Below are positions 44,204 through 52,461 of a stretch of DNA of 64,000 nucleotides, piece by piece; positions within the stretch are counted from its first letter, which is position 1; the number at the start of each line of letters is the position of its first letter. The stretch comes from Sediminibacterium sp. KACHI17. Lineage in GTDB: Bacteria; Bacteroidota; Bacteroidia; Chitinophagales; Chitinophagaceae. Position numbers and translations under genes: made by a program. The notes beneath the pieces were generated by a model. It had not been told where the DNA came from. It did not search any database and was given only the letters and a program-made list of their open reading frames with translations. The stretch spans positions 992,001 to 1,056,000 of the forward strand of contig NZ_AP029612.1 in the NCBI RefSeq assembly GCF_040362915.1, in the 5' to 3' direction.

Positions 44204-45592
44204 TTATGCTTTTTCTTGCTTGATGCGGATGGCACCTGCATCATACACAAACAATACACTCACTGCTCCGCATAACATTAAGAAGCCTGCGAGTACGATG
44301 GCATAGATGGGTTGTCCGCCATAAATATTTTTTACGATCCATCCTCCACCAATACCATTCACGATTTGTGGTAAGGTGATGAAGAAATTGAAGATCCCCA
44401 TATAAATACCCAGCTTACCTGCAGGAATAGATCCGGATAAGATCACATAAGGCATCGCCAGAATACTGGCCCATGCCAATCCTACCCCTACCATCGAATA
44501 CTTTAACATCGCCGGATCTTTGATGAAATAGATTGAGATCAATCCTACGCCACCCGCAATCAAGGAGAATGCATGGGTTCCTTTTCTTCCCAGAAACTTT
44601 GCTACGACCGGTATGAACAATGCATAGATCGCTGCTACTAAATTATAGGTACCAAATGCAGAACTCACAGTATTACCTGCATCATTGTAAGCAACTGATC
44701 TTGCATCATCGGGTGATAATCCATACACGTGTGTTGCAACCGCATCGGTTGTAAATACCCACATACTGAACAATGCAAACCAGGAGAAGAATTGCACCAA
44801 TCCCAATTGCTTCATCGTCTTGGGCATGTTCTTAAAATCTTTGAAGATGGCACTGAGTCCTTCTTTTTTAGAAGCTTCATCTTGTTTGCCATGATATTTT
44901 TCATACTCTTCCGGTGGATATTCTTTCGATAGAAATACTGTTACCAGAATGGCCGTAATAAATACCGCGGCTCCGATATAGAATGCATATTTGATATTGT
45001 CTGCAACACCTGATTCACCTGCTTCTTGTGAGAATCCACTCTTGGCTAGAATAGAAGGCAGTTCAGATCCTACCACCGCTCCGATACCGATCAGAAATGT
45101 TTGTACAGCAAATCCACTCGTTCTTTGTGAGTCGGGTAAATTATCTGCTACCAATGCACGGAAAGGTTCCATGGCAATATTGAAGGAAGCATCCATGATC
45201 ATGACCATACCGGCACCGATCCATAAAGCAGGAATGATGGATGACATCGCTGCAGAATTTGGAAGAAAGACCAGGGCGGCTGAGGATAACAATGCTCCCA
45301 ATAAAAAATAAGGCTTTCGTCTTCCTAAACGATTCCAGGTTCGATCACTGTAATGACCGATCAACGGTTGTACGATCATCCCCATCAATGGTGCTACGAT
45401 CCAGAACATGGGCAGGTGTTCTACATCCGCTCCAAATGAACGGAGGATACGACTGGTATTTCCATTCTGCAATGCAAATCCGAATTGAACACCTAAGAAA
45501 CCAAAACTCATGAAAAATATCTGCGTCAGCGACAAACGTGGTTTGGGCATGAGACCCGCAGAACTACTAGATACGGGGGATGAACTGGCCAT
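44204..45592 (-). CDS. MFS sugar transporter (SLC45-like, probably maltose/maltodextrin)
   Basis: A 462-residue inner-membrane carrier with 12 predicted helices. The N-terminal LSLTQIFFMSFGFLGVQFGFA, the GHYSDRTWNRLGRRKPYFLLG loop (MFS signature between helices 2 and 3) and a long basic central loop (KEYPPEEYEKYHGKQ) fit the glycoside-proton symporter group related to SLC45. Its place between amylase and glgC suggests it brings in maltose or small maltodextrins released outside; the substrate is inferred from context only. Confidence 0.87.
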   Translation of the reverse strand: MASSSPVSSSSAGLMPKPRLSLTQIFFMSFGFLGVQFGFALQNGNTSRILRSFGADVEHLPMFWIVAPLMGMIVQPLIGHYSDRTWNRLGRRKPYFLLGALLSSAALVFLPNSAAMSSIIPALWIGAGMVMIMDASFNIAMEPFRALVADNLPDSQRTSGFAVQTFLIGIGAVVGSELPSILAKSGFSQEAGESGVADNIKYAFYIGAAVFITAILVTVFLSKEYPPEEYEKYHGKQDEASKKEGLSAIFKDFKNMPKTMKQLGLVQFFSWFALFSMWVFTTDAVATHVYGLSPDDARSVAYNDAGNTVSSAFGTYNLVAAIYALFIPVVAKFLGRKGTHAFSLIAGGVGLISIYFIKDPAMLKYSMVGVGLAWASILAMPYVILSGSIPAGKLGIYMGIFNFFITLPQIVNGIGGGWIVKNIYGGQPIYAIVLAGFLMLCGAVSVLFVYDAGAIRIKQEKA

Positions 45593-45629
45593 GACAATCG
45601 TTTAAGTATAATTGTTGTTAAGTATGAAT

Positions 45630-45681
45630 TTTAGCCACAGATTTACAGATTACATCACTAATCTGTGAATCTGTGGCTAAA
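45630..45681. repeat. 23-bp inverted repeat with one mismatch
   Basis: 45630-45652 pairs with 45659-45681 (one mismatch) around a 6-nt loop, between the glgC stop and the transporter start. On the minus strand it is a strong hairpin just after glgC but lacks a U-run. Part of its arm recurs at 31075-31093. Confidence 0.85.
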
Positions 45682-45688
45682 GAAAAAA

Positions 45689-46972
45689 TCAAATCACAAA
45701 ACCATCAGGAAGAACCGCTAGTTTCTTCACCACTACAATGCCATCTTTCACTGTATAGAGAGCATGATCGGTATTAGGCAAATGCGCCCCACCATTGATA
45801 CGCACATCATTACCGATGCGACAATTCTTATCAATGATCGCATCTTTGATATAGCACCGCTCTCCGATACCGATCTTGGGTAATCCCTTCGCCGTATTGG
45901 ATGCCATCTCTTCAATGGTTTCATAATAATCATTACCCATCAGGTAACTGTTCACTACCGTTGTTCCATGTCCGATACGTGAACGGATACCCACCACACT
46001 CTGCTCTATCCTACTTGCATGAATGATCGATCCTTCTGCAATGATGGTTTTCTCCAGCGTAGTACCACTGATCTTGGCAGGTGGCAGCATGCGTGCGCGA
46101 CTGTATACCGTTTTATTGTTATCAAATAAATTGAATGGTGGTATCTCTTGTGTGAGTGCCAGGTTGGCTTCATAGAATGAATAGATATTTCCGATATCGG
46201 TCCAATAACCATCGTATTGGAAACTGATCACTTTATAATTCTCAATAGAATCCGGAATGATCTCTTTACCGAAATCCGTCGCATTCGGATGTACATTGTT
46301 CAACAAATGATAGAGTGCATGTTTACTGAAAATATAAATACCCATTGATGCCAGGTAATTTCTTCCTGCCTTCTGCATATCAGCACCTGTATCACTCACC
46401 CATTCCGGTAATAATTCTTTCTTAGGTTTTTCAATGAAGGAGGTGATGAAATTTTCATCATTGGCTTTGAGGATACCAAACTCCGGTGCATCTCTTTCAT
46501 CTACCGGAATGGTAGCAATAGAAATATCAGCACCTTTTGCTTTATGACTTTCCAGCATCTCACTGAAATCCATCTGATACAACTGATCACCACTTAAGAT
46601 GAGGATGTATTCAAACTCCATATTAGAGATATGACGCAGAGATTGTCTCACTGCATCCGCTGTGCCCTGGTACCAACCCGGATTATCAGGTGTTTGCTCA
46701 GCTGCCAGAATATCTACGAACCCCGTACTGAACGCACTGAAGTGATAGGTATTCTTGATATGCTTGTTCAATGAAGCAGAGTTGAACTGCGTCAATACAA
46801 ACATGCGATTGATATTGCTGTTGATACAGTTACTGATGGGAATATCCACCAAACGATATTTACCGGCAATCGGAACCGCAGGTTTTGATCTGCTTGCTGT
46901 CAATGGATACAACCTTGTACCCGCCCCACCACCGAGGATCACTGCTAATACGGATTTTGAGATACTATTCAT
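45689..46972 (-). CDS. glgC: Glucose-1-phosphate adenylyltransferase
   Basis: A 427-residue enzyme that makes ADP-glucose, the committed glycogen precursor. The pyrophosphorylase loop is LGGGAGTRLYPLTASRSKPA (about residues 13-32), followed by IPISNCINSNINRMFVLTQF, the catalytic ILSGDQLYQMDF and the sugar-binding SFIEKPK. The C-terminal left-handed beta-helix has hexapeptide-like turns (IIAEGSIIHASRIEQSVVG). Length matches ADP-glucose pyrophosphorylases. It follows glgA on the same strand with a 156-bp gap occupied by a long inverted repeat. Confidence 0.95.
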   Translation of the reverse strand: MNSISKSVLAVILGGGAGTRLYPLTASRSKPAVPIAGKYRLVDIPISNCINSNINRMFVLTQFNSASLNKHIKNTYHFSAFSTGFVDILAAEQTPDNPGWYQGTADAVRQSLRHISNMEFEYILILSGDQLYQMDFSEMLESHKAKGADISIATIPVDERDAPEFGILKANDENFITSFIEKPKKELLPEWVSDTGADMQKAGRNYLASMGIYIFSKHALYHLLNNVHPNATDFGKEIIPDSIENYKVISFQYDGYWTDIGNIYSFYEANLALTQEIPPFNLFDNNKTVYSRARMLPPAKISGTTLEKTIIAEGSIIHASRIEQSVVGIRSRIGHGTTVVNSYLMGNDYYETIEEMASNTAKGLPKIGIGERCYIKDAIIDKNCRIGNDVRINGGAHLPNTDHALYTVKDGIVVVKKLAVLPDGFVI

Positions 46973-47007
46973 GAGATCTGTGATTTTTTGATTTCTTGAT
47001 TTTTTAA

Positions 47008-47129
47008 ATCTTTGATTTTTTGATCTGTGATTTCTTAATTTTTTTCACTTTTGACTTTTGACTTTTGATTTTTGATTTTTGATTTCCTCTCTACTAAATC
47101 AAGAAATCACAGATCAAAAAATCAAAGAT
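47008..47129. repeat. 33-bp inverted repeat of simple words between glgA and glgC
   Basis: 47008-47040 is the reverse complement of 47097-47129 with one mismatch; the 56-nt loop contains repeats of cttttga and ttttga. The right arm ends on the first base of the glgA stop codon. Further copies of the words occupy 46980-47007. Confidence 0.92.
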
Positions 47130-48544
47130 CACCTCAGGCTTTTATACACATTCGTATACTCATCCACTGTGCTCTCCCAACTATGATCTATCTGCATCAT
47201 GTGTTGGCGCATCCAGTTGAAATGTGTTTTGTCCTGGTATACTGATACAGCTCTGCTGATGGAATAAGTAACATCATTGGCTGTTGCCTGATCGAAACGA
47301 ATGCCAAATCCATCCGGATCACCCATATCAACTACCGTATCTTGTAAACCTCCGGTACTTCTTACCATCGGCACTGTTCCATAACGCATTGCATACATCT
47401 GATTGAGTCCGCAAGGTTCTACCCTGCTGGGCATCAATAAAAAGTCTGCACCTGCATACATCACATGACTCAATGTTTCATCATAACCGATCACTACATT
47501 GAATACGCCTTTATAAGGTTCTGCCATTTGTTGAAATTCCCATTCTACACTGGTTTCGCCACTACCTAATACTAAGAAGCTGGCTTGTCCTTGTGTTTGT
47601 TCAATACCCATACGAATGGCATGCGGTAAGATATCTGCAGCTTTCTCTCCAACGAGACGTCCAATGAAAATAAACAAAGGCTTTGCAGGATCTAATCCAA
47701 ATCGTTCACAGAGTATCTGTTTATTTTTTTCTTTTCCGGCCGCCACCGTTTTCACCGTGAAATGATGTTCAAGGTATTTATCTGTTGCGGGATTCCAAAC
47801 TTCATTATCGATTCCGTTTAAGATACCCACGCATTTACCCCGCTCATATTCAAACAATTTTTCCAATCCATTCGAGTTACTTCTGAGTTCATCCATATAA
47901 CTCCAACTCACGGTGGTAACTTTCGCTGCACACTTGATACCCGATGCCAATGGATTGATGGTTTCATTCCAATCCAACATCCCTCTTTTCCAAAGATCCC
48001 AACGGGGTATGTAGCGACTCTTGTCCCATCCCATCCATCCCTGGTATTGTGCATTGTGAATGGTGATAACAGTAGGAACAGACCTGAGTGTATTGTAATC
48101 ATAACAATACTGCATCATAAAAGGAATAAGACCTGTATGATAATCGTGACAATGCACTACATCAGGACGATGTTCCCAACTGGCCAGCCAATTCACAAAT
48201 GCGATCTGGAAGGCGGTGAAACGTTCTGCATCATCATCATACCCATAGATCTTCTGACGATCCAGTAGTCCATTGATATCGATCAGGTATAGATCGTAGC
48301 CTAATTTATTAGTAGGTTCTTTGATCACGGTATAATCAAAGAACCAGTTACCCAAATTGGTTTGTCCTTTGAAATCTACGACCCAATCATTTTCATAGAG
48401 AAATTTAGTACGGTACATGGGCATGACCACTTTGGCCACATGTCCGGCTTTGACCTGGTATTTAGGAAGGGCGCCAACTACATCTCCCAATCCTCCGGCC
48501 TTGGCAACCGGATAGCACTCGGCGCTGACATGAATAATCTCCAT
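47129..48544 (-). CDS. glgA: Glycogen synthase (ADP-glucose type)
   Basis: A 471-residue GT5 enzyme that extends alpha-1,4-glucan from ADP-glucose. It starts MEIIHVSAECYPVAKAGGLGDVVGAL with the KxGGLGDV donor motif (residues 15-22), then HCHDYHTGLIPFMMQY and VITIHNAQYQG; the C-terminal domain has IGRLVGEKAADIL and MPSRVEPCGLNQMYAMRYGTVP with the catalytic glutamate. It is transcribed from the 127-bp region shared with the divergent sugar transporter and leads toward glgC. Confidence 0.95.
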   Translation of the reverse strand: MEIIHVSAECYPVAKAGGLGDVVGALPKYQVKAGHVAKVVMPMYRTKFLYENDWVVDFKGQTNLGNWFFDYTVIKEPTNKLGYDLYLIDINGLLDRQKIYGYDDDAERFTAFQIAFVNWLASWEHRPDVVHCHDYHTGLIPFMMQYCYDYNTLRSVPTVITIHNAQYQGWMGWDKSRYIPRWDLWKRGMLDWNETINPLASGIKCAAKVTTVSWSYMDELRSNSNGLEKLFEYERGKCVGILNGIDNEVWNPATDKYLEHHFTVKTVAAGKEKNKQILCERFGLDPAKPLFIFIGRLVGEKAADILPHAIRMGIEQTQGQASFLVLGSGETSVEWEFQQMAEPYKGVFNVVIGYDETLSHVMYAGADFLLMPSRVEPCGLNQMYAMRYGTVPMVRSTGGLQDTVVDMGDPDGFGIRFDQATANDVTYSISRAVSVYQDKTHFNWMRQHMMQIDHSWESTVDEYTNVYKSLR

Positions 48545-48671
48545 GAATTGCAGTTTGTCTTGTTTGCTCTCAATTTAAGAACTAAAATGCTACCATCAAA
48601 TTCTACTTTTAAAATTTTTACATCTTCATTTTCTCATTATTTTACATCCTTCATTAAAACCCACGATTGTT

Positions 48672-50363
48672 ATGACCCAACCAAAGCAACCGACCAATAC
48701 CGGCGCATTGACTACCCTCGTTGTCGTTTTTTTCTTTTGGGGTTTCATTGCTGCAGGTAATAGTGTCTTCATTCCTTTTTGTAAACATTATTTCAGTCTC
48801 GATCAATTTCAAAGTCAGCTGATCGATTTTGCATTTTATCTCGCCTATTACCTCGGTGCACTCGGACTTTTTGCCTATGGTGCTTTCGGTGGAAAGGATT
48901 TAGTGGGAAAATGGGGATATAAGAAAAGTATTGTATATGGACTTTTATTCTCTGCCATCGGCGCTGCTGCCATGATCATTGCGGTGAATGCAAATACGTT
49001 TGCAGGCATGTTGGTGGGATTGTTTATTGTGGCATTGGGCTTCTCCTTACAACAAACAGCCGCTCAACCCTTCTCTATTACATTGGGTGATCCTTCTACT
49101 GGTACCAGCCGTGTAAACCTGGGTGGTGGTGTGAATTCTTTTGGTACCACCATCGGTCCGATCGTTGTTGCACTTGCATTGTTTGGTACAACAGCTGCGA
49201 TCACTGATGAGCAGATCAAAGGATTGAGTTTGAGTAAAGTGATCGTTCTCTATAGTTGTGTAGGTGGATTATTCATTGCTGCCGCTGCACTGTTTCATTT
49301 TTCCAAAAAAGTACCAGCGGGTATCATGGAAGAAAAAACAGAACCTGCAAATAAAGCATTGACCACACTCATCATCATGACCGGATTATTGGTGGTGATG
49401 TTTGTTCCCATCTTCAATAGTTACAAAGACTTGGCTCCTGATCTGAGTGCTGCTGCACAACATGAGTTGGAGACCTATCGTATGAAATGGTTGTTTGGTG
49501 CATTGGCTGTAGTAGTGGTGGGATTGATCGCTGCGAATTACACCGCTCAGAAAAAATCAGACGGATGGGGTGCGATGAAATATCCGCAATTGGTATTGGG
49601 TATGCTTGGCATCTTCGTTTATGTAGGTGTGGAAGTATCGATCGGAAGTAATTTGGGTGAATTGTTGAAGCAAGCGGATTTTGGTGGCTATCAATCATCA
49701 CAGATCGCTCCATTTATTTCTATGTATTGGGGTAGCTTGATGATCGGTCGTTGGGCCGGTGCCATCAGTGCTTTTGAATTGAAAAGCTCTACGCATAAAG
49801 TGATGACCTTTATCGTGCCATTGGTGGCATTTGGTATCGTGATCGGTGCGAATAGTGTGGCTCAATATGATATGACTCCGCTTTATTGGTACATCATCTG
49901 TGTATTGATTCAGATCGGTGCGTTTTATATCAGTAAAGATAAACCTGCTCGTACCCTGCTTATTTTTAGCGTGCTGGGTGTAACAGCAATGGCCATTGGT
50001 ATTTTCACCAAAGGCACTGTTGCCACTTATGCATTTTTAAGTGGTGGTTTGTGTTGTTCGATCATGTGGCCTTGTATTTTCTCTTTGTCGATTGCCGGCT
50101 TGGGTAAATACACCACACAGGGTTCTGCATTTTTGATCATGATGATCTTGGGTGGTGGTATCATTCCGCCTATTCAGGGTAAGATGGCCGACTACCTGCA
50201 ATCTTCGAATGCGAACACTGCTGGTTATGGTATTCACCAATCTTATTGGGTTTGTTTACTTTGTTTTGCTTACCTCGTTTTCTTTGCTATCGTTGTAAAA
50301 GGTATCCTGCGCAAACAGGGTATCGATTATGAAACGGAAAAGTCTACCGGAAGCGGACATTAA
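48672..50363 (+). CDS. FHS-family MFS sugar transporter (glucose/galactose/fucose-like)
   Basis: A 563-residue carrier of the FucP-like FHS group: LVVVFFFWGFIAAGNSVFI at helix 1, FAFYLAYYLGALGLFAYGAF, and ALGFSLQQTAAQPFSITLG. It is over 100 residues longer than usual FHS proteins; the extra part (about residues 210-310) adds two helices (TTLIIMTGLLVVMFVPIF and WLFGALAVVVVGLIAANY) separated by a short extracellular loop, which predicts 14 helices. It likely takes up a hexose that the following ROK kinase phosphorylates. It is divergent from glgA. Confidence 0.9.
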   Translation: MTQPKQPTNTGALTTLVVVFFFWGFIAAGNSVFIPFCKHYFSLDQFQSQLIDFAFYLAYYLGALGLFAYGAFGGKDLVGKWGYKKSIVYGLLFSAIGAAAMIIAVNANTFAGMLVGLFIVALGFSLQQTAAQPFSITLGDPSTGTSRVNLGGGVNSFGTTIGPIVVALALFGTTAAITDEQIKGLSLSKVIVLYSCVGGLFIAAAALFHFSKKVPAGIMEEKTEPANKALTTLIIMTGLLVVMFVPIFNSYKDLAPDLSAAAQHELETYRMKWLFGALAVVVVGLIAANYTAQKKSDGWGAMKYPQLVLGMLGIFVYVGVEVSIGSNLGELLKQADFGGYQSSQIAPFISMYWGSLMIGRWAGAISAFELKSSTHKVMTFIVPLVAFGIVIGANSVAQYDMTPLYWYIICVLIQIGAFYISKDKPARTLLIFSVLGVTAMAIGIFTKGTVATYAFLSGGLCCSIMWPCIFSLSIAGLGKYTTQGSAFLIMMILGGGIIPPIQGKMADYLQSSNANTAGYGIHQSYWVCLLCFAYLVFFAIVVKGILRKQGIDYETEKSTGSGH

Positions 50364-50388
50364 TTCTTTTGAATAAAAATTGTTGTGT

Positions 50389-51366
50389 ATGGCTACTACA
50401 TCTGCTGCAATGGAACCTCTTGCAATAGGAATTGATATCGGTGGAACAGGTACCAAATTTGGTATTGTTGACCGCGTAGGTAATGTGTTGTTTTCGAATG
50501 AAATGTCTACCCGCAAACATGCAGAAGTAGAAACATTTATTGATGAACTCTACAATCATCTCTCCGACCTCATCGCCAAAGCCGGAGGTGTGGGTCGCAT
50601 GAAAGGTATTGGTGTGGGTGCTCCTAATGGCAACTACTATACGGGTACCATTGAGTATGCACCCAATCTTCCCTGGAAGGGGATTATTCCTTTGGCGAAA
50701 ATGATCGAAGATAAATTCAAACTACCGGTGACACTTACCAATGATGCCAACGCTGCTGCTATTGGTGAAATGATGTATGGTGCTGCCAAAGGCATGAATG
50801 ATTTTATCATGATCACATTGGGAACCGGTGTGGGTAGTGGTATTGTTGCCAATGGCAAACTTGTATACGGTCATGATGGCTTCGCCGGTGAACTCGGTCA
50901 CACCATCATCATCCCTGATGGTCGCATGCACGAAGGCACAGGTAAAAAAGGTTCTTTGGAAAGTTATGCTTCTGCTACCGGTGTTCGATTAACCACATTA
51001 GAGTTACTCGAAAAAAGTGATCAGCCCAGTTGGTTGCGTAATGTGCCGGTTGATGAGATCGATTCCAAAAAAGTATACGATGCTGCGATGGAAGGTGATG
51101 AACTCGCTAAATCCATCTTTGAATACACGGGAAAAATATTGGGTCTTGCACTCGCCAACTTTGTGATGTTCTCCAGTCCTGAAGCCATCGTACTCTTCGG
51201 CGGTCTCACCAAAGCCGGTGACCTGATCTTAAAACCGACACGTGAAAGCATGGAAGAAAATTTGATCCAGGTATTCCAGAATAAAGTGAAAATATTGGTG
51301 AGTCATTTGAAAGAATCGGATGCCGCTATTTTGGGGGCGTCGGCGTTGGTGTGGGAGAAGCAGTGA
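50389..51366 (+). CDS. ROK-family sugar kinase (probable glucokinase)
   Basis: A 325-residue ASKHA-fold kinase: phosphate-1 motif AIGIDIGGTGTKFG (residues 12-25), NDANAAAIGEMMYGAAKG with the catalytic Asp, and LGTGVGSGIV. The ROK signature region keeps GELGH (168-171 His) but the zinc motif CxCGxxGCxE is replaced by HEGTGKKGSLES, so no cysteines remain to bind zinc. It starts at ATG 50389; the frame is open from a TTG at 50380. It lies 25 bp after the sugar transporter, indicating uptake followed by phosphorylation of the same sugar. Confidence 0.9.
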   Translation: MATTSAAMEPLAIGIDIGGTGTKFGIVDRVGNVLFSNEMSTRKHAEVETFIDELYNHLSDLIAKAGGVGRMKGIGVGAPNGNYYTGTIEYAPNLPWKGIIPLAKMIEDKFKLPVTLTNDANAAAIGEMMYGAAKGMNDFIMITLGTGVGSGIVANGKLVYGHDGFAGELGHTIIIPDGRMHEGTGKKGSLESYASATGVRLTTLELLEKSDQPSWLRNVPVDEIDSKKVYDAAMEGDELAKSIFEYTGKILGLALANFVMFSSPEAIVLFGGLTKAGDLILKPTRESMEENLIQVFQNKVKILVSHLKESDAAILGASALVWEKQ

Positions 51367-51421
51367 GGGGTGAGGGGTGAGTGGCGAGTTGTGAGCTTTG
51401 AGCCACAAGCTTCAAGCTACA

Positions 51422-52023
51422 CGTCATGCCGACGTAAGGAGGCATCTCCCACCGCTTGGGTGTATGATAATCGTTTTGTTTTTTGCTTACCTGCTGGAGG
51501 TGGGAGACCTCTCCTAACGTCGAGGTGACGAACGCGTCATGCCGACGTAAGGAGGCATCTCCCACCGCTTGGGTGTATGATAATCGTTTTGTTTTTTGCT
51601 TACCTGCTGGAGATGGGAGACCTCTCCTGACGTCGAGGTGACGAACGCGTCATGCCGACGTAAGGAGGCATCTCCCACCGCTTGGGTGTATGATAATCGT
51701 TTTGTTTTTTGCTTACCTGCTGGAGGTGGGAGACCTCTCCTAACGTCGAGGTGACGAACGCGTCATGCCGACGTAAGGAGGCATCTCCCACCGCTTGGGT
51801 GTATGATAATCGTTTTGTTTTTTGCTTACCTGCTGGAGGTGGGAGACCTCTCCTAACGTCGAGGTGACGTACGCGTCATGCCGACGTAAGGAGGCATCTC
51901 CCACCGCTTGGGTGTATGATAATCGTTTTGTTTTTTGCTTACCTGCCGGAGATGGGAGACCTCTCCTGACGTCGAGGTGACGAACGCGTCATGCCGACGT
52001 AAGGAGGCATCTCCCACCGCTTG
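51422..52023. repeat. Tandem array 1: 113-bp palindromic unit, five copies plus a partial
   Basis: Units begin with gtcatgccgacgtaagg at 51423, 51536, 51649, 51762 and 51875; a partial unit starts at 51988. Each unit has a 30-nt left arm (51422-51451 in unit 1) that matches the reverse complement of its right arm (51501-51530) at 23 of 30 positions, a 49-nt loop containing atcgttttgttttttgc, and a short linker. The arms carry gcatctccca and tgggagacc. Frames through the array are by-products (they read RRHDAFVTST and MPPYVGMT). Confidence 0.95.
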
Positions 52024-52461
52024 AATGTTAGAATAAAACAAATCACTCCAAAACAATCTCTTCCCAATTTTTATTCCCTTGTTCAATCAACCAATGCTTC
52101 TTTTCCCTTCTCCATTTTTTAATTTCCTTTTCTCTGAAAATGGCATCTCTTAAACTAGGCCACTCTTCAAAATAGACAAGAATTGTTACAACATATTTTG
52201 AAGTAAAGCTATTAGGGAAATAATGATTCTTATGCTGCCAAACTCTCTTGTTGAGATCTGAGGTAACACCTATGTACACAACAGTTCTAGTGAGGTTTGT
52301 CATTAAGTATATGTATCCCCTTTTAGACATTCACGTTAAAAATAATACCTAGTACTACGTACTATTTGAAGTCTCAATCTGAGGTGAAGTTGGCGTGTTT
52401 ATCGTTTTGTTTTTTGCTTACCTGTTGGAGGTGGGAGACCCCTCCTGACGTCGGGGTGACG
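51987..52461. mobile_element. Candidate element: palindromic arms enclosing a GIY-YIG gene
   Basis: The left arm 51987-52016 and right arm 52432-52461 are the two arms of one repeat unit, but the loop between them holds a 377-bp insert with a GIY-YIG nuclease gene in place of about 11 bp. Homology to the unit breaks after accgcttg at 52023 and resumes at atcgttttg at 52401. This suggests an autonomous form whose deleted derivatives are the short units. It is an inference from structure; mobility is not shown. Confidence 0.5.
52043..52330 (-). CDS. GIY-YIG nuclease family protein
   Basis: A 95-residue single-domain nuclease of the UPF0213/YhbQ-like group: GYIYLMTN (residues 5-12), VVYIGVTSDLNKRVWQHK (17-34, with the catalytic arginine at 29), and AIFREKEIKKWRREKKHWLI with the catalytic glutamate at about 67; the end NKNWEEIVLE is typical. 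The domain makes single-strand nicks through the tyrosine/arginine centre. All key residues seem intact. It lies between two arrays of a palindromic repeat and occupies the loop of one unit, so it may act on that sequence. Confidence 0.9.
   Translation of the reverse strand: MSKRGYIYLMTNLTRTVVYIGVTSDLNKRVWQHKNHYFPNSFTSKYVVTILVYFEEWPSLRDAIFREKEIKKWRREKKHWLIEQGNKNWEEIVLE

Noticed and set aside
51326-52086. Several 60-80 residue open frames within array 1 (reading RRHDAFVTST and MPPYVGMT)
   Set aside because: They repeat with the array, have no independent start signals and end wherever the array ends; they are products of the repeat.
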